From Lachnoclostridium sp. (GTDB lineage Bacteria; Bacillota; Clostridia; Lachnospirales; Lachnospiraceae), in contig JAMPEB010000003.1 in assembly GCA_023665475.1 (NCBI GenBank), forward strand, positions 62,001 through 126,000: a DNA stretch of 64,000 nt. The letters run 5' to 3'. Positions 35,879-44,280 of this stretch are shown here, piece by piece. The first letter of the stretch is position 1, and the number at the start of each line of letters is the position of its first letter. The notes below the pieces were generated by a model. That model did not search any database. It was not told where the DNA came from and was given only the letters and a program-made list of their open reading frames with translations. The translations under genes and the position numbers were made by a program.

Positions 35879-37100
35879 TGCGCTGCATCTCTCCCATATC
35901 CTGTGCATTTTGGCTGATATCTACACTTTTTCCTGTCTGTTCATGAATCAGCAGACTGCCGGAAATTGTCCACATACTACCACTAGTATCTATTTTAACA
36001 TCTTTTTCAATAATTTGTACCCCCTTTTCCTCTAAAGTTGCAATAAATGCCATTAATTTTTCATTAAGCAGCGTTTCTGCCTCCTGCGGCGAGTATACAA
36101 ACTCTACATTTTGATATTCCCGATAGGTGTAACTGCCAAAATAGACAGGAACGGAAAACATATCAAACAAAAAGGGACGGCTCTTTTTCATTACGCTGTC
36201 ATACACCAGATAAGGTCTTTCCGCGGGTATTTTCAACTCCCTTTCCCCGAAGTGAAGGAAATGCCGGCTTTTTGTCCTTCCCGTATACGCCTTTTCAATA
36301 TGTATATACGGAAGTTCCGCGTAAAAGTCTTCCGTTCGTTCAATCACAATATCCGCATCGGAATGCACATATTGATACTCCCTTACGGTGGCGTCGTCAT
36401 TATAAACGGGAACACTTCCCTCCACCAATACCGCTCCCGCTTCCACCGTATCGCCTGCCGCCACCTTGGGCACCCCGTTTCTCACTATGATGGACACAAT
36501 CACCCCTCCGCATTCCGCTACAAGGTCGCTTCCTCCCTCCTTTTTTTCTATTGAGGGCACAATGGGGGCGTCGTTTTCCTTAAGCTGTATCTGCAGTTTC
36601 GTGCCGGAAAGCTTGGCAGAGGTCCATGTGACCTGCGTAAAGGTTCTGCGGATTTCCTTTTCCAAAGTCCCGATATCAAGGCGGCTGATACGCATTCCTA
36701 CATGCACGCCCTCCGCCTCCAGAAAATCCGAAAAAACATCTTCCGTAATCTGATAATTCCCCTCAATCTCAATATCCCAGATATAAAAGGAAGTCCAAAA
36801 CCAGAATCCCACAGCCAGAACGAGCCCCATCACAAAAATTTTCCGTTTCCACAGACCGGGTATAAAGAAGGGTAGCCCATATCTCTGTAATATGACTACC
36901 CTTGTTCCTGTTTTTTTCACGATGGGACGAAGCTTGTAAAAGCTTCTTAAGCCGATGTTCATGTAATAAACATCCCCATCCCGCTTAATCTCCCAAAGAA
37001 GGATATCTTTGTTGCCGCACAGATTCATAAAACGCTCTGCCGAAAATCCCCACACCTTAATGCGCAGATATCCCCTCAGATACCTGAAAATCGCTATCAT
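35871..37100 (-). CDS. yqfD: Sporulation protein YqfD
   Basis: A 409-residue YqfD-family protein needed for sporulation in Bacillus, where it is made in the mother cell. The N-terminal cytoplasmic part (about 90 residues) is followed by one transmembrane helix (FVMGLVLAVGFWFWTSFYIW) and an extracytoplasmic region with POTRA-like and YqfD repeats (GVHVGMRISRLDIGTLEKEI, GVIVSIIVRNGVPKVAAGDTV). The ATG at 37100 has GGAGG six bases before it and is preferred over 37115. It lies 46 bases after yqfC. Confidence 0.92.
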   Translation of the reverse strand: MIAIFRYLRGYLRIKVWGFSAERFMNLCGNKDILLWEIKRDGDVYYMNIGLRSFYKLRPIVKKTGTRVVILQRYGLPFFIPGLWKRKIFVMGLVLAVGFWFWTSFYIWDIEIEGNYQITEDVFSDFLEAEGVHVGMRISRLDIGTLEKEIRRTFTQVTWTSAKLSGTKLQIQLKENDAPIVPSIEKKEGGSDLVAECGGVIVSIIVRNGVPKVAAGDTVEAGAVLVEGSVPVYNDDATVREYQYVHSDADIVIERTEDFYAELPYIHIEKAYTGRTKSRHFLHFGERELKIPAERPYLVYDSVMKKSRPFLFDMFSVPVYFGSYTYREYQNVEFVYSPQEAETLLNEKLMAFIATLEEKGVQIIEKDVKIDTSGSMWTISGSLLIHEQTGKSVDISQNAQDMGEMQRNE

Positions 37101-37146
37101 GCCATACCTCCGCATAACTTAAGTTCTATCAAAGCATTCAGCCTGC

Positions 37147-37425
37147 CTACAGATAGCGGACGCATTGAATACAGCCCTTAATCTTCATATCCTCATTTGT
37201 GTAATAGTCGATGCAGAGCCTGTTTCCTTCAAAACACACCTGACAGCTTTTTGTCTGAAGCAGAATCATCTGTTCCGTATATTCCAAAATTCCTTTATAG
37301 TTTTCTATCCAGGCTTCCCCATTGCCTGTAAGCGTGACTCTGACGGCTCCTGTGCAGATATCCCTCGGCAGTTGCAGGGAATCTATCAAGAACTCCTTTT
37401 TGGGGATATGATTTTTCTTTTTCAT
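37147..37425 (-). CDS. yqfC: Sporulation protein YqfC (YabP family)
   Basis: A 92-residue YabP/YqfC-family protein of sporulation. The family pattern is LQLPRDI, VRVTLTGNGEAWIENYKGIL and a C-terminal beta-rich half. It is first in the yqfC-yqfD-phoH operon. The region just upstream has a sigma-E-like promoter whose predicted start site falls at or near the ATG, so the transcript may be leaderless; no ribosome site is seen before the ATG. Confidence 0.88.
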   Translation of the reverse strand: MKKKNHIPKKEFLIDSLQLPRDICTGAVRVTLTGNGEAWIENYKGILEYTEQMILLQTKSCQVCFEGNRLCIDYYTNEDMKIKGCIQCVRYL

Positions 37426-37429
37426 GATA

Positions 37430-37460
37430 ACAGTATATTATCATGGGCAGCAATATATGA
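37430..37460 (-). promoter_or_regulatory. Candidate sigma-E promoter of the yqfC operon
   Basis: Minus-strand TCATATATT (37452-37460) fits the Bacillus sigma-E -35 consensus KCATATNTT exactly, and TATACTGT (37430-37437) shares the ATAC core of the -10 consensus CATACAMT, 14 bases away. An inverted repeat CATGATAA-N7-TTATCATG (37423-37445) overlaps the -10 and the start codon. Confidence 0.5.
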
Positions 37461-37486
37461 GAAATCCGACCCGTATAATTTTTCAT

Positions 37487-38791
37487 TCAATCGACAATCC
37501 CCTTAATCAAGGCTGCCTTTATGGGCGCTTCGCCGGAGAAAGCGTATGCTTTGAGAAAACGCTCTTTTGCAGCCTGCGCCTTCCCTTCGTCATTGGCATA
37601 AAGATAAGCCAGTGGCTCCCCTGCTTTCACATAGTCCCCGGTTTTCTTCTTCAGGACAAGCCCCACGGACAAATCGATCCGGCTGTCCTTAGTCTCCCTA
37701 CCCCCGCCTAACATAAGGGAACAAATGCCGATTTCTCCGCATTCTATATGGCTCACATAGCCATCCACGGGCGAGGGGACCGGAATTTCAAGTTCTGCCT
37801 TGGGCAAAAGTCCCGTATCATAGACAGCTTTCTCGTCTCCTCCCTGCGCTTTTACAAGCTCCGCAAGTTTATGAAGAGCGCTTCCGTCCGAAATCACCTT
37901 TTGTAATCTTTCCTTTGCAGCGGCTTCCTCCGTTTCCAAGCCCCCCGCAATCAGCATCCGGCTGCCGAGGGTCAGGCATAGTTCCCGAAAATCTTCAGGA
38001 CCTCTGCCCTGCAGGGTCTCTATGGCCTCCTTTACCTCAAGGGCATTTCCCACGGCATACCCCAAAGGCTGGTCCATGTCGGAGACAACGGCTGTCGTCC
38101 GCCTTCCTGCATTTTTTCCGATTTGCACCATCTCTTTTGCCAGAGCAAAGGCGTCCGCCTCCTCCTTCATAAACGCCCCGCTTCCCGTCTTTACATCCAA
38201 TACAATGGCGTCCGCTCCCGCCGCCAGCTTCTTGCTCATAATGGAGCTTGCAATCAAAGACATATTGTCCACGGTTGCGGTTACATCCCTGAGGGCATAC
38301 AGCTTTTTGTCGGCAGGCGCTAAATCTGCGGTCTGCCCCATCAGGGCAATGCCGATTCGGTTCACATTGGAGATAAACTGCTCCCCGGTAAGCGCCGTGG
38401 AAAATCCCGGAAAACTCTCTAATTTATCAATGGTGCCTCCGGTATGTCCAAGCCCCCTGCCGCTCATCTTCGCAACGGGAATCCCGCACACTGCCACCAT
38501 GGGAGTCAGCGCCAGAGAGGTTTTATCCCCCACGCCTCCCGTGCTGTGCTTATCCACCTTGATTCCCTTAATTGCGGACAAATCCAACATTTCTCCGCTT
38601 TCGGCCATCGCCATGGTAAGAAAAAGGGTCTCGTCTGCCGTCATCTTCCGAAAATAAACCGCCATCATCAGAGCAGACGCCTGATAATCGGGAATCTCGC
38701 CCTTTGTATAACCCTGCACGAAAAAGTCAATTTCCTCTTTTGACAATTCGCCGCCGTTTCTCTTTTTCATGATGATGTCATACATTCTCAT
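37487..38791 (-). CDS. pdp: Pyrimidine-nucleoside phosphorylase
   Basis: A 434-residue enzyme that splits uridine, thymidine or deoxyuridine with phosphate in nucleoside salvage. The family signature is SGRGLGHTGGTIDKLESFPG near residue 110, with KVDKHSTGGVGDKTSLALTP before it and a C-terminal biotin-lipoyl-like pyrimidine phosphorylase domain (DYVKAGEPLAYLYAN). The ATG at 38791 has GGAG before it and gives the usual length; the frame extends to 38854. No other nucleoside catabolic genes are next to it. Confidence 0.94.
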   Translation of the reverse strand: MRMYDIIMKKRNGGELSKEEIDFFVQGYTKGEIPDYQASALMMAVYFRKMTADETLFLTMAMAESGEMLDLSAIKGIKVDKHSTGGVGDKTSLALTPMVAVCGIPVAKMSGRGLGHTGGTIDKLESFPGFSTALTGEQFISNVNRIGIALMGQTADLAPADKKLYALRDVTATVDNMSLIASSIMSKKLAAGADAIVLDVKTGSGAFMKEEADAFALAKEMVQIGKNAGRRTTAVVSDMDQPLGYAVGNALEVKEAIETLQGRGPEDFRELCLTLGSRMLIAGGLETEEAAAKERLQKVISDGSALHKLAELVKAQGGDEKAVYDTGLLPKAELEIPVPSPVDGYVSHIECGEIGICSLMLGGGRETKDSRIDLSVGLVLKKKTGDYVKAGEPLAYLYANDEGKAQAAKERFLKAYAFSGEAPIKAALIKGIVD

Positions 38792-38922
38792 AATAAATTC
38801 TCCGTTCTTATACCCCCGCATACAACGGGAACTGCTTTGCAACCCTGTTGTCATGTATCATTGGCTTCTGCCTGCGATACTTCTGCCAATACCGCAACCC
38901 GAAAATTTCATGCATGCACAAA

Positions 38923-40690
38923 TTATAACACTCCCAACTGCAGTTCCTTCAGTTCTTCTTTCACTGCAAGATGCTTTCCGATCAAATGATAGAATAACAA
39001 TATCATAAAGATTGCACCGATTGCCAGATAGCGTACAAAACGGTTTTTGTGTTTCGCCCGTTTTACTATCCATGAAATCACTCTATTTTTCTGTTCTTCC
39101 GTCATACCCAGACTGATGGGTGCTTTCTCAACAAATAAATCCAACAGATAGGTAAATCCGGCTATCATTCCCATAGTTGCCCAAGGGACGGCGTTTTGGG
39201 AAACTCCCGTCTTGGGCTCGGAAGCTTTCGGCGTCACAATCTGGCTGTGTACAAATACCTCGTCATCATCGTCCTCCACTTTTGGAGGTTCCTCCTTAGG
39301 AGGCTCTACTTTGGGCGGCTCTTCCTTTGGAGGTTCTACTTTGGGAGGCTCCTCCTTGGGCGGTTCCGCCTTGGGCAGCGTATAGCCGATGGCATAAGTG
39401 GAGAACTTCATGGCATGAATCAAAACGCTGTCTTCCGAAAATTCTATGTATTCCCCGTTTTCATTAGGCGTTTCGGTAAGCTGCTCCGCTTCGCCTTTCT
39501 GTCTTGCTTTATTCTCATGGTAACGGTAAACTGCAAGATTCTCCTTGTCGGCGTTTTCAAAAGGCACAATGACGGGAAGCAGCTTTGTATTTTCATCGCC
39601 GATATCTGCCGCAGGGTCATTATTTACCTGCCTTGTAAGCTTAAAATCCAGATATTCCAGAATCCTGTCCTGAGAAATACGCTTAATCTGCTCCGCTCCG
39701 TCTGCCGTCTGTTCGGTTCTCTCATCCACGGTAAACACCACATTTACCGTGTCCTCTTCCGCTCCCGAGGCGTCCGCTATATTATCCAGTTCGCCTACAA
39801 GGACTGTTCTGGCGCTTCCCACCAGAACTACCCTTGAATTCTTCTCTCCCATGGGAAGGACGATATCCTTGTCCGTTATGTCTTCCGTAAGCTCCACCAG
39901 CGATGTTATGGTAAGCTCCGTCCCATCCTTTTTTCTGGCATTCACTACCAGATTGTATTCGTCCGCCGGAGCGGACGCCCGGTAATGGTAAGGAGAACTG
40001 TTTCCCGTAACATCGGCGGGATATTCCCTGCCTTTCATGCCGTCAATACCCACCAATTTCGCCGTAACGGATTCATAGATATCTTCTCCGATAATGTCTC
40101 CTTCAATAACTACTTCTTCCTCCGGAATCAATCTGGTTCCCGGCCTTATCCGGGTATCCTTACATCCTCTGACACAGGTAGCGGTCTCCGTTCCGTCATG
40201 TTCATAGGTGGCGTCGTTATTGTACACATAGTCCCCAAACTCATGACCGAGAGCGGGAGAATAGGCTGCCTCCTGTCCGTTACAAATACTGCAGCGTTTG
40301 ATAACATGCCCCTCCTCTATACAGGTAGGCTCTTTCTCCTCAACAATCTCATATTCGTGAGTGTGGTCATTTATTTGAATCTTCCCCGTCTCGTCCACCT
40401 CAATCCATTTTTCCACCGCCTCGGACACGGCGCCTTTGGAGTTGGTGATCCAAAGCAGGATTTTATGCCTTGTATTGGGGTTAAGATCCGGCAGATGGAT
40501 GACTCCCCTGACGGTCTGGTCTTCCCCCGTTGCCACCGAATCCAGAAGTTTGTTTTCCGAACCGTCGTCCACGGTATAATAAATGGAATCAATGACTCCC
40601 GCCTGATCCTTAATATTTGCTTCCACATTGACGGTATGTCTGTCCGGAAGCTCCGCATCCAGTGACAGCCTGATGGTCGGGGTTTCTTCG
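38923..40690 (-). CDS. 3' part of a large cell-surface protein (out of frame with the 5' part by one base)
   Basis: The frame is open from the G-run (40694-40701) to 38923 and would continue the protein encoded upstream if that run were one G shorter. Downstream of the run come an EETPTIRLSLDAELPD segment, an Ig-like stretch, a Cys/His motif region (HTHEYEIVEEKEPTCIEEGH, then C-x2-C sites), further beta-rich domains and a Pro-rich cell-wall-spanning repeat of KEEPPKVEPP units (about 39285-39370). The C-terminus has two hydrophobic segments, around 39130-39180 and 38985-39030. On its own this part has only a GTG at 40626 and no signal peptide, so it needs the upstream half to be exported. Confidence 0.7.
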
Positions 40691-42019
40691 TCACCCCCCC
40701 CATTTCGGCGGCTCCGCCGCCTCTCCTACGCCTACGATAATGGAGTAGGTTTTGGATTCGCCGGGTTCCAGCTCTATACCTTGCCAGCTCACGGCAAGAG
40801 CACTGTCATTCTCACCAAAAGATTCTATATCAGCTTGATCATAACACATCGTATCTTCATTAGGAAACCATCCAAACCAATAAGTGCTGACATCCGTCAC
40901 CCCATTGGTGCCCCTGAAATACAGATTGTACTGTGCACCTTTACCCTGAACAGCTGTATCGCTATGTGAATTCACCATAGAAAGCCCTATGACCCGGCTT
41001 CCTGAACTATCTTTTATAACTTTAATAGTAGCCTTATCGTCCCATCCAATCATAACATCCGCAAAAACCGCTAATTTTCCATCCGTAACAATGCTGCTAC
41101 CCGCCGTTATTGTATAACTTAATTTCACATACCGCCCACTATTTACAAAACTTGCATTGCGTGTCACCACGGCATCTGTCGGCATTGTATGTTTAATCCG
41201 ATATCCTTTAAACCCGAATGTCGTTGCAATCCACTGTCCATTATAGTTTCCTACGACATCAATATCCATCGGAAGCTCGCCATCAGCTACCTGTTTCTTG
41301 TTTGTTGTATTGAGATATTTATACGCCATAATCTGATCCGCATTGGTGGTATATGTGGCATTATTGACACTCACTTCCACCGGCTCCAGTCCCCCGCAGG
41401 ACGCATTATGTACATGGCGGCAGGGTAATGCCGTCACCTCAGCCACATACCCGCATTCGTCGTCATGCTCCGTATGGGGCACAAACCCACAGGGATGTCC
41501 CTCTACCGCTTCCCTGTAACCGCATTCGTCATTATGTGCCGTATGATTCTCATATTCGCAGGGATGCCCCTCTATCGCTTCCCTGTATTCACAATCTTCG
41601 GCATGGGTGATTTCCGCATTTCCGTCCGTTACATCCGAAGCGGCTCCGCATGTGCACTCCTGCCCTGCCTCCGCCTCTATGTAACCGCAGCTTCCATCAT
41701 GGTCATGTACGGCAACCGCGTCTCCTCCGGAAATTGAAATCGTCACGCCCCATTTACAAGGCTGTGCTTCCACGGCTTTCTTGTATCCACAGCTTTCATC
41801 ATGCTCATGTCCCGTATCTCCTCCGGAAACCGTCAGACCACCCTTGCTACAGGGTTGTCCTGCCACGGCCTCCCTGTAGCCGCAATTTTCATCATGCACA
41901 TGGTTACAGCCCGTCCCTGCCGCAAGCACGGTGAAATCCATACTGCTTGCCAACAGACAGATACTTAAGGCAACCGCAAGCGCTCTTTGACGAAACAATC
42001 TCTTTTTCCTTTTTTTCAT
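40691..42019 (-). CDS. 5' part of the large His/Cys-repeat surface protein
   Basis: A 442-codon frame from the ATG at 42019 (AGGGA before it) that ends at a TGA immediately after a run of eight G. A signal peptide (residues 1-33, KKRKKRLFRQRALAVALSIC and so on) is followed by about 6.5 repeats of the form H-x-HD-x2-CGY-x-EA-x2-G-x-PC (residues 40-210), a potential metal-binding array, then a beta-rich segment. Joined to the downstream frame with one G fewer, the protein would be 1,031 residues. As it stands the product would be truncated and lack an anchor. The frame up to 42100 is possible but unlikely. Confidence 0.75.
   Translation of the reverse strand: MKKRKKRLFRQRALAVALSICLLASSMDFTVLAAGTGCNHVHDENCGYREAVAGQPCSKGGLTVSGGDTGHEHDESCGYKKAVEAQPCKWGVTISISGGDAVAVHDHDGSCGYIEAEAGQECTCGAASDVTDGNAEITHAEDCEYREAIEGHPCEYENHTAHNDECGYREAVEGHPCGFVPHTEHDDECGYVAEVTALPCRHVHNASCGGLEPVEVSVNNATYTTNADQIMAYKYLNTTNKKQVADGELPMDIDVVGNYNGQWIATTFGFKGYRIKHTMPTDAVVTRNASFVNSGRYVKLSYTITAGSSIVTDGKLAVFADVMIGWDDKATIKVIKDSSGSRVIGLSMVNSHSDTAVQGKGAQYNLYFRGTNGVTDVSTYWFGWFPNEDTMCYDQADIESFGENDSALAVSWQGIELEPGESKTYSIIVGVGEAAEPPKWGG
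40694..40701 (-). repeat. Run of eight G inside a surface-protein gene (candidate phase-variation tract)
   Basis: Eight G on the minus strand (8 C on the plus strand) lie at the exact point where the upstream frame ends and the downstream frame begins. Removing one G joins them: (42019 to 38923 is 3,097 bases; 3,096 is divisible by three). Confidence 0.85.
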
Positions 42020-42118
42020 AGCTATCCCTGCTCTTTCGATATTCTTTCCATGAATTACAAAAAGTATATCATTTTTCCCTATTTCTGTAAAGAAAAACAC
42101 TTAGGAAACAAAAACCGC

Positions 42119-43306
42119 TCAGAAAAGATTCCTCCCGATTCGGAAATTGTGGGAAAGAAGCAGCCAGTTTGCCCGGAACCACTTCATGATCTGCCAATAT
42201 CCGCAGCCCTTTAAACCGAATTCTTTCATCAGGTCAAACTTTGCCTGCAGGCTGCGCACATCTTCAAACCACACTTCATGCGCCCTTCCCGTATCAGCCT
42301 CCGTATAGGTAAAAAAGGGACTTTGGGCGATTTCGTCAAATTCTATCACTGCCCCCTGCTCTATGGCAATCCGTACAGCCTGCACATTTCCGATGGTGAC
42401 AGCCTGCGTGGTGCCCCTCTCATAAGGCAGGGGCCAGTCATAACCGTAATTGGGGATTCCCAAATCTATCTTGGATGCCGGAATTTCCGTCAATGCATAC
42501 TCCACCACCCGCCTTACCTGATTCAGGGGGGCAACTGCCATAGGCGGTCCATAGGTATAGCCCCACTCATAAGTCATTAACAGCACATGGTCCACAGCCT
42601 GCCCCAAGGCTGCGTAGTCCTTCCCTTCATACAGAAGCCCTTTCTGGTCCGCAGAGGTCTTGGGAGCAAGCGCTACGGATGTATGATAACCGTTAATCCT
42701 CATGATGTCCGCAACCTTTTGCACAAAAGCGGTAAAAGCATCCCTGTCCTCCGCCAGAATATATTCAAAATCAATATCCACTCCCCGATAGCCCTTTGCT
42801 CCCATAGTCTCCAACAATTCGGCAATCAGATTATCCGTATAATCAGGATTGTTGACCACCGAATGGATGAGACGGTTATTAAAATTTCCGTCCGTCCCAA
42901 AGGGCGTCAAAGTAAGAATGGGAAATACCCCATAAGAAACCGCAAGATTTATCATCCATACATCATCCAGAGGCGGGGCTATCAGACTGCCCGTCGAAGT
43001 AAAACCATAGGAAAAAACCGAAAGTTCCGACAGATAGGGCAGGGTCTGCTCCAATACCCATCTGCTGATGAAGGGATAGGCATATCCGTTTACAAATGCC
43101 TCCCGCCGAATATCCGCCGAATCCGTATCAGCAATAAAATTCCGCTCTGTGGAAATGCTGTTGTCATCAATCAAAAGAGCCTGCCCGACAGCAAGCTCAT
43201 AAGGATATACTAACTGATTATCATAAATAAGGGTCTGAACCGGTATTTCATAAGAGGCGGCGATATCGTCTACATTATCCCCCTGTTTTACCACATAAAT
43301 TTCCAT
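42119..43306 (-). CDS. LysM domain GH18 glycosidase (YaaH/SleL-type)
   Basis: A 395-residue protein with one N-terminal LysM domain (YVVKQGDNVDDIAASYEIP, residues 4-47) that binds peptidoglycan, and a GH18 catalytic domain (about 65-395). The GH18 active-site motif is GVDIDFEY (DxxDxE, Glu acid), with the later MTYEWGY and CGYWQIM segments. SleL/YaaH-type enzymes are N-acetylglucosaminidases acting on spore cortex fragments during germination, or spore-surface proteins. No signal peptide is visible, which is usual for spore-associated YaaH homologues. Confidence 0.88.
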   Translation of the reverse strand: MEIYVVKQGDNVDDIAASYEIPVQTLIYDNQLVYPYELAVGQALLIDDNSISTERNFIADTDSADIRREAFVNGYAYPFISRWVLEQTLPYLSELSVFSYGFTSTGSLIAPPLDDVWMINLAVSYGVFPILTLTPFGTDGNFNNRLIHSVVNNPDYTDNLIAELLETMGAKGYRGVDIDFEYILAEDRDAFTAFVQKVADIMRINGYHTSVALAPKTSADQKGLLYEGKDYAALGQAVDHVLLMTYEWGYTYGPPMAVAPLNQVRRVVEYALTEIPASKIDLGIPNYGYDWPLPYERGTTQAVTIGNVQAVRIAIEQGAVIEFDEIAQSPFFTYTEADTGRAHEVWFEDVRSLQAKFDLMKEFGLKGCGYWQIMKWFRANWLLLSHNFRIGRNLF

Positions 43307-43364
43307 CTACAGCCACTCCTGCCTAATAAACTTTCTTGTCTATTCTATGTGGCTGACTCCTCTA

Positions 43365-44000
43365 TCATGACAACTGTTTTTTGCAGACATCCTGCAGACA
43401 GCATCTGTCACAATGGGGATGGGTTCTTGCCGTACAAATATCCCTTCCGTGCAGTACCATACGATGGCACAAGTCATTGCCCTCCTCGGGAGGTACGATT
43501 TTCCACAATTCCTTTTCCACTTTTGCAGGCTCTTTGATTCCCTTTACCAACCCGATACGGTTGGAAAGCCTGATACAATGGGTATCTGTGACGATGGCAG
43601 GCTTGCCGAACACATCTCCCATAATGAGATTTGCGCTCTTTCGTCCCACGCCGGGAAGCTTTAACAGCGTATCAAAATCATCCGGCACTTTTCCGTCAAA
43701 TTCATCCCGAAGCATCTTCATGCAGGCGCTGATATCTCTTGCTTTGCTGTTGCCTAAACCGCAGGGATGCACGATTTTTTCTATCTCTTCTACGGGCGCC
43801 TTGGCAAGGGCATTGACATCGGGATATTTCTCATACAGCTTCTCCACTACAATATTGACTCTGGCGTCCGTGCATTGGGCAGCCAGCCTCACACTCACCA
43901 AAAGCTTCCACGCCTGATCGTACTCCAGCGTACAACCCGCATCCGGATATTCTTTTTTTAATCTTTCTATTACTGCCAACGCCAACTGTTTTTTCGTCAA
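43365..44000 (-). CDS. nth: Endonuclease III (DNA glycosylase/AP lyase)
   Basis: A 211-residue base-excision repair enzyme removing oxidised pyrimidines. The helix-hairpin-helix and catalytic segments are GLGNSKARDI (Lys) and LPGVGRKSANLIMGDVFG with TDTHCIRL (Asp). The C-terminal [4Fe-4S] cluster has C-x7-C-x2-C-x5-C spacing, one residue longer than the usual C-x6-C. The frame continues upstream to 44150 without homology; a TTG at 44000 with AAAGGAG 10 bases before it gives the normal MTKKQLALAV start and length. Confidence 0.93.
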   Translation of the reverse strand: MTKKQLALAVIERLKKEYPDAGCTLEYDQAWKLLVSVRLAAQCTDARVNIVVEKLYEKYPDVNALAKAPVEEIEKIVHPCGLGNSKARDISACMKMLRDEFDGKVPDDFDTLLKLPGVGRKSANLIMGDVFGKPAIVTDTHCIRLSNRIGLVKGIKEPAKVEKELWKIVPPEEGNDLCHRMVLHGRDICTARTHPHCDRCCLQDVCKKQLS

Positions 44001-44185
44001 ATCAACCAAACTCCTTTGAACCGAATATTTTAAAAGAACAGTCCTATTATAACAAATTCCGCAAAATTTGTCATCCCGGAGATTTGTCCGGGAGTTCCCC
44101 GGGCGTATTTTCCCGAGGGTTTTCCGCATCTCTCCCCCGCAACGGAACAAAAACGCTACGAAACCGTCCCAAAATCTAAAAATGA

Positions 44186-44214
44186 TTGCAGAATCAGGCT
44201 TTTTGTGTTACCAT
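44186..44214 (+). promoter_or_regulatory. Candidate promoter of the TrpB-like gene
   Basis: TTGCAG (44186-44191), a 17-base spacer and TACCAT (44209-44214), about 65 bases before the preferred ATG. Confidence 0.5.
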
Positions 44215-44280
44215 AAATAAGGTCTTATTTTACCATAATTTTCAAACATGCAATCTTTATCAAGGAAAGGAAAAAGAAAA

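Noticed and set aside
39200-39230. LPXTG-like EPKTG motif in the surface protein
   Set aside because: About 95 residues and two hydrophobic segments follow, so it does not fit a sortase signal.
40371-40703. Third-frame ORF across the G-run
   Set aside because: Has no domain homology and lies over the real downstream frame; it is only one of the frames reached by slippage.
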